Assembly: GCA_031769625.1 (NCBI GenBank)
Contig: JAUIMM010000721.1
Coordinates: 1,231,001 to 1,295,000, forward strand
Direction: 5' to 3'
DNA: 64,000 nt
Source: Taudactylus pleione
Taxonomy: Eukaryota > Chordata > Amphibia > Anura > Myobatrachidae
How positions within the stretch are numbered: position 1 is the first letter of the stretch; the number at the start of each line of letters is the position of its first letter. Position numbers and translations under genes: made by a program. Below are positions 1 through 9,589 of this stretch, piece by piece. Below the pieces are notes generated by a model. That model did no database searches. It had not been told where the DNA came from and saw only the letters and a list, made by a program, of their open reading frames with translations.

Positions 1-479
1 GCTGGACCATGGCCGGCAGCACCCCCCCATGCCGCCGTTCCCACGGCACCCAGGGCACGCACCCTGCCCGACCCCCCCTAGTTACGCCACTGGCGGTCAG
101 TCTTCTTTTAATGATGTATAGATGTTCTGTTATTCCTGTTTTCATTTTTCTTTTAGTTTGACAAATATATTGGGTGCCAGAAGGGGACTGTAGCAAATGT
201 TCCTTCTGTCTCACAGGAAAACTGGTCCTTTATCTAATTTATATAATTTATTCTTTGTTTTGGTTGAGTGGAACTCAAACATTGGTTTGGTTGATGTTAT
301 CTGATTTTTACATCCTGTATAGTTCATGCAATGAAAGACACATTTATGTGTTTGCTTTTCATCTTTCTCAAATGGTAGAAAGCTACTTGTGAGTTCTTGT
401 TTTAGGTTTTTTTGCCTGTCTGTACATTATTTTTGGTTTGGTCGGTAGTATTTTCTTTGCATCTTCATCACCCATCACA
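1..479. other. No gene recognised (left edge)
   Basis: The first 100 bases are C-rich and the rest is T-rich. I see no coding motif and no clear LTR end. It lies directly upstream of the chromovirus gag remnant, so part of it may be that element's untranslated leader or a decayed 5' LTR, but nothing in the sequence proves this. Confidence 0.4.
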
Positions 480-1470
480 TACTTATGCTTGAAGAAGATG
501 CAAAGAAAATTTGGCAGGGGGCTCGCTTTGTCAGGCAATATTCGGTCAGATAATTGTTGCGGAGCTTGAATGGAATGACAAGGCCCTAAAAGCAGCTATT
601 TGGAATGGCCTATCTAAAAGGCTTAAATATTACATGGCCACTCCTGATTCTCCTAGGTCCTTATGGGATCTCATATCTCTATGTATTAAAATTTACTGAG
701 AGAGAGTCACATGCAGGTTCAGGAATGAACATTTTAAATCTTGTGTTTCTGCTACCCCTCAGGCCTCTTCTCCTCTAGAGGACCATTCTATGCAAGTTAA
801 CCAGTCATGTCTCTAAAACAATATCTCTATTGTGCTGCCCCAAATCATTTCATTGGATCTTGTCCTTCTGCGGAGAACAGGTTGGGTGTTTCTGCTCAGC
901 ACTCCCCAAAGTGTGACTGCTTATTAAATGTGACTCTGACCACTTCTAGAGGGTCTAAAATCTTGGATGTCTTGGTGGTTCTGGAGCTGCTGGGAGCTTT
1001 ATTGCTCTATTGTTTGTCCAAGAAGCCTTCATTCCTTTGAAAGTCCTCTCTAAGCCACCATTTCTTACAGCCATAGATGGAAGCCACATCCAAGGAGGAT
1101 TTGTTACTCATTCCACCATTCCCTAGACAATTCAATTCAGAGCATTACATGTTGAACAAATTAAATTTCTTGTTATTCCCAAAGTTACACACCATCTGGT
1201 CTTGGGTCTTCCATGGATTCAACTTCATAACCCCCAGTTCGATTGGCCTACATCTCAATTCAAATCTTGGGGTGAATTTTGTTTCAAGTCATGTTTGTCT
1301 CGTGTCATTCCAGTACGTGTAACCCAGTCTGGAGGATCTGTAGTACTTCCTGAAGCTTATAAGAAATACGCTTGTGTTTTCAGTGAAAGAGCTGCTGATA
1401 CTCTGCCACCTCACAGAGAATGGGATTGTGCAATTGAACTGATTCCAGGAAGGTCTCCACCTGGAGGTTG
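480..1470 (+). pseudogene. Ty3/gypsy chromovirus gag and protease remnant
   Basis: This is the 5' coding part of a Ty3/gypsy LTR retrotransposon. Gag would form the particle and protease would cut the polyprotein. Around 511-699 the frame reads a Gag-like stretch with VAELEWNDKALKAAIWNGL, a pattern of the gypsy Gag core. A zinc-knuckle-like segment lies near 815-860. Around 985-1150 fragments resembling the retropepsin region are spread over two frames. The segment at 1202-1470 (LGLPWIQLHNPQFDW, then PPHREWDCAIELIPG) is the conserved linker between protease and RT in chromoviruses. Several stops and frame changes make it non-functional. It leads directly into the RT remnant, so both belong to one copy. 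The family call is firm; the Gag and protease boundaries are approximate. Confidence 0.75.
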
Positions 1471-2350
1471 AACATATCCATTAACTATACCAAAGACTGC
1501 TGCCATGTCTGAATACATTCAAGAGAATTTACAAAAAGGATTTATTGGACCTTCTTCATCTCTTGTCAGAGCTGGGATTTTGTTTGTAGAGAAGAAGGAC
1601 ACGGGTCTTCGTCCCTGCATAGACATCTGGGGTCTCAATGACTTAACCATCAAAAATCAATGTACTTTGCCTCTCATCACTGATCTCTTTGACAGAGTAA
1701 AGGGAGCTGTTGTTTTCACCATGCTTGATTTAATAGGAGCATATAACTTGATCAGAATAAAAAAAGGTGATGAGTGGAAGATGGCTTTTAATATCTGAGA
1801 TGGCCTTTACAAGTATTTAGTTATGCCTTTCGGTCTATGCAATGCCCCGGCAGTGACACTTTAAAATGTAATTTTTTCAAGACATTTTGTATATATATCT
1901 ACATGCTGGTCTATGTAGATGACATTCTCATATCATCTCAAGATCTACAGTCCCAGTGGCAGCATGTAAAGGAAGTTTTGCGACGTCCACGTCAATCACC
2001 TATATGTTAAACTGTCCAAATGTATTTTTGAAGTACCTGAAGTACCATTTATTGGTTACATTATCTATGGGAACAAATTACAGATCCTGAAAGATGAATG
2101 TTATCCAGTATAGGCCTCAACCATCCACTTTGAAGGCATTTCAGCAATTTCTGGGATTTGCAAATGATTACATAAACTTTATAAAAATGTTTCCACTGCT
2201 GTTGCTCAAATCACAGCTGTAACCAAGAAGGGCGCTAACCCCTCACACTGGTCAGTTATTCCTGCTTTTCATGACCTGAAACATGCCTTCACTTTGGCTC
2301 CAATCCTCAGACAACCTGATTCAGAGAAAAACTATTTGCAGTCAAAGCTG
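1471..2350 (+). pseudogene. Ty3/gypsy reverse transcriptase remnant
   Basis: This is the RT domain of the same chromovirus, which would copy element RNA into DNA. Visible blocks in order: YIQENLQKGFIGPSSS near 1511, KKDTGLRPCIDIWGLND near 1594, the first catalytic Asp block VFTMLDLIGAYNLIRI at 1714-1762, VMPFGLCNAPA near 1822, and the YVDD active site at 1912-1923. The thumb/connection block (SKCIFEVPEVPFIGY) follows near 2017. Stops after 1798 and several frame changes kill it. The reading ends near 2350, at the start of the RNase H domain. The next recognisable piece of pol begins only at 9590, so a foreign block has broken the gene and roughly the first two thirds of RNase H are missing. 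Confidence 0.85.
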
Positions 2351-3150
2351 TAAATATCCCTGCGCTCAATACAAAAATTGTTTGGTTATAATCAGTGTCA
2401 GCTGCAAGTAATACAGGTTTGGTCAAAAACCTAGAGACAGAAGTCTCCACAAAAACAGAAGAAAGTGTAAAATTGTTTTACTGCGCTATGCACTGTTGGA
2501 TTTTCGGATTAGAAAACTCTATATAAGGTTTGCTGTCTATTTAATTGAACAGGAGGCTTGAATAAAATGAAATAAATCTGATACTTTAATACAATGGTCC
2601 ACAGATAGACACTGATATATTTATAATCAAATATGCATATATAAAATCAAATAAGATATATCAATCATATAATAGCAAAGATCAAATGACTCTCTAGCTT
2701 AGGTGCATTGCTAAGAGAGTGTAACTGTATCACTGAGGTTTCTACAGCATAGTGTTCTAATGTTCAGCTCCTACACCAATGTGGCTACAAATGTAGTAAT
2801 TAGTCTCCAATGGTGAGGCAGCTCACTTGCACTGCTTGGATTGCAATCACTACTGGCGTCCCAGTGTGAAATGCAGTCACGCTGGAGGGTAAACGGGTAA
2901 GTAATGACAGATGGAGTATCTCACCCCTGGAAGTCTGTGATCACACTGGTGTCCGTCCCGGCTGAATTTAGATATAGAGATCGCACCATTTTTATAAAGT
3001 ATATATCCCTTGAAGAATAGATTGCTTTAACAACTAACCTTTTCAAACATCATCAGCACTACTAATTAATACCAATTGAACACCTGTGAATAAGACCTCG
3101 GCTAAATAATTTATGCCCCCTAAAAAATTCTAGAGGCATCCATATATTAT
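2351..3150. other. Unclassified insert, left part of the block that breaks the chromovirus
   Basis: AT-rich sequence with no coding motif I recognise. It ends in a (TA)n run near 3149-3170. It lies between the broken RT and a Penelope-type terminal unit and could be the flank of either. No terminal repeat was found. Confidence 0.3.
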
Positions 3151-3504
3151 ATATATATATATATATATATTCCTTGCACTCATACAATATCAAAATCCAA
3201 ATAGGGGAATAAGTTATAATACCCCATAAACTTGAATGAGTGTAGCTTTTATTTAATATATACAGTTCCCTTTAATATGATTAATTCTAAATGAATGTGA
3301 TCAGTATTAAAAATTAAAAAATTTAAAATTAAAGAATTGGAATACAGTTTTGCCATTTAAAATTATTACTACATATTTTTTATTTTAACGAGTATAATAC
3401 ATGTTTATTGTAGTATTGTCTTTGTTTGGTATTTATGTAATGTTATGTCAATTAGACATAGATGTGCGCACTCCTGGCAATGTTGCCATAGAATTCCCAT
3501 CACC

Positions 3505-3578
3505 AAAATGGCCGCCACGTACATAATAAAGAAGCCATCAACGAAATGGGCAAATCTCCCCTAAACAAAATGGCCGCC
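3505..3578 (+). promoter_or_regulatory. Two YY1-type ATGGCCGCC boxes
   Basis: The 12-mer AAAATGGCCGCC occurs twice, at 3505-3516 and 3567-3578, about 50 bases upstream of the hammerhead motif. The core matches the YY1 consensus around ATGGC, which also serves as a start-site element in human L1. A promoter role is inference. Confidence 0.4.
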
Positions 3579-3628
3579 ATGGCCTCAGAGAACTGAGTTA
3601 AATAGAGTCCCAGTGGATCTGACTGCTA

Positions 3629-3675
3629 TCTGTCATCCTGAGGAAGCCTTTGAGGTGAAACGCGTCGATTACAGA
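3629..3675 (+). ncRNA. Hammerhead ribozyme, Penelope-type
   Basis: The core CTGAGGA (CUGANGA) is at 3638-3644 and GAAA at 3657-3660. Stem II is GCC at 3646-3648 with GGT at 3654-3656 over a 5-base loop. Stem III is the palindrome ACGCGT at 3660-3665, too short to close a normal hairpin but able to pair between two copies, as in known dimeric hammerheads. The predicted cleavage site is after GTC at 3664-3666. Stem I pairs 3629-3637 with 3667-3675, eight of nine positions complementary. This satisfies the core and all three stems. Self-cleavage has not been tested. Confidence 0.7.
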
Positions 3676-4226
3676 AAAGTCGATTCTCCCTGCAAGCCGC
3701 ACGAGCAGATACGCGCTCATTGCGGCACATCGAGGAAGTCTGCCGGCAGACACATCGACCCCACGGGACCTATAAGGACTCGATCTGGAGGAAGATTACA
3801 CCCACACACATTCGGATTGCAGAAGGAAGACTAAGGTAATCATCCACCTATTAAGGTGTCCAAGACTTTATTCCTTCTTGCATCTGATGCATGCCAGGTT
3901 TATTCCTGCTACTCGGAACTTACTATTCCCTCTGGAACAATATAATACTGCATTTTGCCCATTTTTCCCTAAACCCATTACCAGTGCAGAGTAAGTAAAA
4001 CGCTAATAGCGTATTACTCTGCCGGGGATACGCACCAACTATACATGTTTAGTAGTTTATATGTATTGTTTGTTTGTCCTATTGTTTGTTAAATTGTATT
4101 GTATACCGGTATTTCTTTTAATAATACAGACACATAGTATGGTATATTGTACCTATCAATAAACATTGATTTTTATAGGAATATCCCCTCTCAGTGTTTT
4201 ATTTATATTGTGTTCTATTTAAACTC

Positions 4227-4410
4227 ATCACTTAATTAATTTATCTATTTATCACATTGTAATTTCAAGTGATTGACAATCTGTATATTGACTTATCAGT
4301 TTTCCTACATTAGCCCATAAACTATGGGAGTTTAACTATTTATGATCATTTTAATAAATTAAACGTAGGTGTTATATGCGCTGGATGTTCCCCCTCACTC
4401 TTATGTACCA
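4227..4410. repeat. 184-bp direct repeat, copy 1
   Basis: This segment is repeated at 4851-5034 with, by eye, a single substitution (caagtgatt against caagagatt). It is AT-rich, part of the Penelope-type unit, and precedes the left minisatellite array. Confidence 0.9.
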
Positions 4411-4520
4411 TCCCTATTCTAATGAGGATATCTAGTGCCCTCATACACACCCAGCTGCAATAACCCCTATCCGAATACCATAGATTAGCGCATCCCTTCC
4501 CCCCACGTCTATCATACTAT

Positions 4521-4850
4521 TACTGGGGGGGCTGCTACTACTGGGGACACTATTACTGGGAAGGGCTGCTACTACTGGGGACACTATTATTGGGAGGGAC
4601 TGCTACTACTGGGGACACTATTACTGGAGGGGCTACTACTACTGGGAACACTATTACTGGGGAGCTACTACTACTGGGGACACTATTACTGGGGGGACTA
4701 CTACTACTGGGGACACTACTACTAGGGGGGCTACTACTACTGGGGAGTCTATTACTGGGGGGGCTACTACTACTGGGGACACTATTACTGGGGGGGCTGC
4801 TACTACTGGGGACACTATTACTGGGAGGGGCTGCTACTATTGGGAATACT
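4521..4850 (+). repeat. Short minisatellite array, G-rich strand on plus
   Basis: About ten copies of a 31-33 bp unit built from CTACTACTACTGGGGA and CACTATTACTGGGG. It is the exact reverse complement of the unit in the long array at 5035-9185. Open frames through it are artefacts of the repeat. Confidence 0.95.
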
Positions 4851-5034
4851 ATCACTTAATTAATTTATCTATTTATCACATTGTAATTTCAAGAGATTGA
4901 CAATCTGTATATTGACTTATCAGTTTTCCTACATTAGCCCATAAACTATGGGAGTTTAACTATTTATGATCATTTTAATAAATTAAACGTAGGTGTTATA
5001 TGCGCTGGATGTTCCCCCTCACTCTTATGTACCA
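4851..5034. repeat. 184-bp direct repeat, copy 2
   Basis: Second copy of 4227-4410. It sits exactly between the two minisatellite arrays, which face opposite ways, and acts as the spacer of the large inverted repeat. Confidence 0.9.
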
Positions 5035-8000
5035 CCCCCAGTAATAGTGTCCCCAGTAGTAGCAGCCCCCCCAGTAATAGTGTCCCCAGTAGTAGCAGCT
5101 CCTAACAGTAATAGTTTCCCAAGTAGTAGCAGCCCTTCCCAGTAATGGTGTCCCCAGCAGTAGCAGCCCCCACCCAGTAATAGTGTCCCCAGTAGTAGTA
5201 GTCCCCAAAGTAATAGTGTCCCCAGTAGTAGTAGCCCCTCAGTAATAGTGTCCCCAGTAGTAGTAAGCCCCCAGTAATAGTGTCCCCAGTAGTAGTAATC
5301 CCCCAGTAATAGTGTCCCCAGTAGTAGTATTCCCCCCAGTTTTAGTGTCCCAAGTAGTAGTAGCCCCCCAGTAATAGTGTCCCCAGTAGTAGTAGCCCCC
5401 CCAGTAATAGTGTCCCCAGTAGTAGTAGCCCCCCAGTAATAGTGTCCCCAGCAGTAGCAGCCCCCACCCAGTAATAGTGTCCCCAGTAGTAGTAGTCCCC
5501 CCAGTAATAGTGTCCCTAGTAGTAGTAGCCCCCCAGTAATAGTGTCCCCAGTAGTAGTAATCCCCCCAGTAATAGTGTCCCCAGTAGTAGTAACCCCCCA
5601 GTAATAGTGTCCCCAGTAGTAGTATCCCCCCCTAGTAATAGTGTCCACTGTAATAGTAGCCCCCCAGTAATAATGTCCCTAGTTGTAGTAGCCCCCCAGT
5701 AATAGTGTCCCCAGTAGTAGTAGCCCCCCCAGTAATAGTGTCCCCAGTAGTAGCCCCCCAGTAATAGTGTCCCCAGTAGTAGCCCCCCAGTAATAGTGTC
5801 CCCAGTAGTAGCAGCCCCCACAGTAATAGTGTCCCCAGTAGTAGCAGTCGCTCCCAGTAATAGTGTCCCCAGTAGTAGCAGCCCTTCCCAGTAATAGTGT
5901 CCTCAGTAGTAGCAGCCCCCCCAGTAATAGTGTCCGCAGTAGTAGTAATCCCCCAGTAATAGTGTCCCCAGTAGTAGTATTCCCCCCAGTTTTAGTGTCC
6001 CAAGTAGTAGTAGCCCCCCAGTAATAGTGTCCCCAGTAGTAGTAGCCCCCCCAGTAATAGTGTCCCCAGTAGTAGTAGCCCCCCAGTAATAGTGTCCCCA
6101 GCAGTAGCAGCCCCCACCCAGTAATAGTGTCCCCAGTAGTAGTAGTCCCCCCAGTAATAGTGTCCCTAGTAGTAGTAGCCCCCCAGTAATAGTGTCCCCA
6201 GTAGTAGTAATCCCCCAAGTAATAGTGTCCCCAGTAGTAGTAACCCCCCAGTAATAGTGTCCCCAGTAGTAGTAGCCCCCCTAATAATAGTGTCCACTGT
6301 AATAGTAGCCCCCCAGTAATAGAGTCCCTAGTTGTAGTAGCCCCCCAGTAATAGTGTCCCCAGTAGAAGTAGCCCCCCCAGTAATAGTGTCCCCAGTAGT
6401 AGCCCCCCAGTAATAGTGTCCCCAGTAGTAGCCCCCCAGTAATAGTGTCCCCAGTAGTAGCAGCCCCCACAGTAATAGTGTCCCCAGTAGTAGCAGTCCC
6501 CCCCAGTAATAGTGTCCCCAGTAGTAGTAGCCCCCCCCCACTAATAGTGTCCCCAGTAGTAGCAGACCCCCAGTAAAAGTGTCCCTAGTAGTAGTAGCCC
6601 CCCTGTAATAGTGTCCCCAGTAGTAGTAGCCCCCCAGTACTAGTGTCCCCAGTGGTAGCAGACGCTCCCAGTAATACTGTCCCCAGTAGTAGCAGCCCCT
6701 TCCTTTAACAGTGTCCCCAGTAGTAGCAGCCCCCCCAGTAATAGTGTCCCAAGTAGTAGTAGCCCCCCCAGTAATAGTGTCCCCAGTAGTAGTATTCCCC
6801 CCAGTTTTAGTGTCCCTAGTAGTAGTAGCCCCCCCAGTAATAGAGTCCCCAGTAGTAGTAGCCACCCAGTAATAGTGTCCCCAGTAGTAGTAGCCGCCCC
6901 AGTAATAGTGTCCCCAGTAGTAGTAGCCCCCCAGTAATAGTGTCCCCAGTAGAAGCAGCCCCCCCAGTAAGTATCCCCAGTAGTAGCAGCCCCTCCCAGT
7001 AATAGTGTCCCCAGTATTTGCAGCCCCTCCCAGTAATAGTGTCCCCAGTAGTAGCAGACCCCCAGTAATAGTGTCCCCAGTAGTAGTAGCCCCCCCTAGT
7101 AATAGTGTCCCCTGTAGTAGTAGCCCCCCAGTAATAGTGTCCCTAGTAGTAGTAGCCCCCCAGTAATAGTGTCCCCAGTAGTAGTAGCCCCCCCAGTAAT
7201 AGTGTCCCCAGTAGTAGTAGCCCCTCCCAGTAATAGTGTCCCCAGTAGTAGCAGCCCCTCCCAGTAATAGTGTCTGCATTAGTAGCAGCCCCTCCCAGTA
7301 ATAGTGTCCCCAGTAGTAGCAGCCCCCCAGTAATAGTGCCCCCAGTAGTTGAAGCCCCCCTAGTAATAGTGTCCCCAGTAGTAGTATTCCCTCAGTAATA
7401 GTGTCCCCAGTAGTAGTAGCCCCCCCAGGAATTGTATCCCCTGTAGTAGTAGCCCCTCCAGTAACAGTGTCCCCAGTAGTAGTAGCCGCCCAGTAATAGT
7501 GTCCCCAATAGTAGTAGCCCCCCAGTAATAGTGTCCCCTGTAGTAGTAACCCCCCCCCAATAATAGTGTCCCCAGCAGTAGTAATCCCCCAGTAATAGTG
7601 TCCCCAGTTGTTGTAGCCCCCCCAGTAATAGTGTCCCCAGTAGTAGCATCCCCCCCAGTAATAGTGTCCCCAGTAGTAGCAGCCCCTGCCAGTGATAGTG
7701 TCCCCAGTAGTAGCAGCTCCTCCCAGTAATAGTGTCCCCAGTAGTAGCAGCCCCCCAAGTTATAGTGTCTCCAGTAGTAGCAACCCCCCCAGTATTAGTG
7801 TCCCCAGTAGTAGCAGCCCCCCAAGTGATAGTGTCCCCAGTAGTAGTAGCCCCCCAGTAATGGTGTCCCCAATAATAGCAGCCCCCCCAAGTGATAGTGT
7901 CCCCAATAGTAGCACCCCCCCAGTAATAGTGTCCCCAGTAGTAGCAGCCCCCAAGTTATAGTGTCTCCAGTAGTAGTAGCCCCCCCAAGTGATAATGTCC

Positions 8001-9185
8001 CCAGTAGTAGTAGCCCCCACCCAGTAATAGTGTCCCCAGTAGTAGTAGTAGCTCCCCCCTAGTGATATTGCCCCGAGTAGTAGTAGCCCCCCCCACTAAT
8101 AGTGCCCCAGTAGTAGCAGACTCCCAGTAATAGTGTCCCTTGTAGTAGTAGCCCCCCTGTAATAGTGTCCCCAGTAGTAGTAGTAGCCTCCAGTAATAGT
8201 GTCCCCAGTAGTAGTAGCCCCCCCAGTAATAGTGTCCCCAGTGGTAGCAGACACTCCCAGTAATACTGTCCCCAGTAGTAGCAGCCCCTCCCAGTAATAG
8301 TGTCCCCAGTAGTAGCAGCCCTCCCAGTAATAGTGTCCCAAGTTGTAGTAGACCCCTAGTAATAGTGTCCCCAGTAGTAGTTTTCCCCCCAGTTTTAGTG
8401 TCCCTAGTAGTAGTAGCCCCCCCAGTAATAGTGTCCCCAGTAGTAGTAGCCACCCAGTAATAGTGTCCCCAGTAGTAGTAGCCCCCCCAATAATAGTGTC
8501 CCCAGTAGTAGTAGCCACCCAGTAATAGTGTACGCAGTAGTAGCAGCCCCCCCAGTAAGTATCCCCAGTAGTTGCAGCCCCTCCCAGTAATAGTGTCCCC
8601 AGTAGTAGTAGCCCCTCCAGTAATAGTGTCCCCAGTAGTAGTAGCCACCCAGTAATAGTGTTCCCAGTAGTAGTAGCCCCCCTAGTAATAGTGTCCCCTG
8701 TAGTAGTAGCCCCCCAGTAATAGTGTCCCTAGTAGTAGTAGCCCCTCCAGTAATAGTGTCCCCAGTAGTAGTAGCCCCCCAGTATTAGTGTCCCCAGTAG
8801 AAGCCCCCTGGAATAGTGTCCCCAGTAGTTGCAGCCCCTCCCAGTAATAGTGTCTGCAGTAGTAGCAGCCCCTCCCAGTAATAGAGCCCCCAGTAGTAGT
8901 AGCCCCCCTAGTAATAGTGTCCCCAGTAGTAGTATTCCCCCCAGTAATAGTGTCCCCAGTAGTAGTAGCCCCCCCAGTAATTGTATCCCCAGTAGTAGTA
9001 GCCCCTCCAGTAATAGTGTCCCCAGTAGTAGTAGCCGCCCAGTAATAGTGTCCCCAGTAGTAGCAGCCCCCCCAGTAATAGTGTCCCCAGTAGTTGCAGC
9101 CCCTCCCAGTAATAGTGTCCCCAGTAGTAGCAGCCCCTCCCAGTAATAGTGTCCCCAGCAGTAGCAGCCCCCCCCCCAGTAATAG
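5035..9185 (-). repeat. Long minisatellite array, G-rich strand on minus
   Basis: About 4.15 kb, some 128 copies, of a 32-33 bp unit made of CCCAGTAATAGTGT and CCCCAGTAGTAGTAG joined by runs of four to eight C. Length variation is mostly in the C run. Longer blocks recur, for example 5330-5640 closely resembles 5980-6300, which points to segmental duplications within the array. Many open frames on both strands encode GDTITGG or LLLGTLLLGG repeats and are not genes. Confidence 0.97.
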
Positions 9186-9589
9186 CCCTGATGATACCGT
9201 ATGAACTGACCAATGACCAGATTGACCAGAAGCTAGAACCAATAAGAGCCTGTCAATTTGTATCTTTGTTAACTCTGAAACCTGTAAGGTATATAAGCTG
9301 TGTGCTTACCTCAGTGTAGGGGACATCTTCTATGCAACTGCAGGCTTCTGGATTGATGACCGTATACTGGGACCAGTGCACAAGCGTATGTATCGGCTGT
9401 ACTATTTTCATTACTTTTTACTCTAATTGTTTACTCTTACATCATGTTACTTTTTTACATAAATAACTTTTTGTGCTTTGGAACCACACGATTGGACTGG
9501 AAAGCAATTCTTTCTTAAGTGACTTGCAACGCTAAATAGTGAGACTAGCGACTGTTAGGAATTAATACCTCTTAGGGGCTAAACATCCT
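9186..9589 (+). mobile_element. LTR-like promoter segment, right end of the insert
   Basis: Single-copy DNA between the minisatellite and the resumed chromovirus pol. It holds a TATA-like GTATATAAG near 9290 followed by a T-rich stretch with ATAAATAA near 9460. This resembles the U3-R-U5 part of an LTR, but no partner repeat or target duplication was seen, so the class is uncertain. Confidence 0.3.

Larger units (their letters stand above)
3151..4520 (+). mobile_element. Penelope-type terminal unit (pLTR-like) with hammerhead motif
   Basis: A non-coding unit with the architecture I associate with Penelope-like element terminal repeats: repeated AAAATGGCCGCC boxes, then a hammerhead ribozyme motif, then a GC-richer tail, and an AATAAA-rich 3' part near 4150. 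A similar arrangement of boxes and motif recurs at 49.6-50.1 kb. No RT is attached here. The assignment rests on the ribozyme motif, which is known from Penelope-like elements, and on the similarity to the other copy. The left boundary is uncertain; the right part runs into a duplicated segment and the minisatellite. Confidence 0.5.

Noticed and set aside
174..392. 72-residue frame with hydrophobic stretches
   Set aside because: AT/T-rich DNA gives such frames by chance; no homology pattern and no start context.
4553..9242. Many long open frames with GDTITGG, LLLGTLLLGG or SSSSPPSNSVP repeats
   Set aside because: They occur on both strands and in several frames because the repeat unit is close to 33 bp. 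They follow the minisatellite borders exactly and have no independent coding signal.
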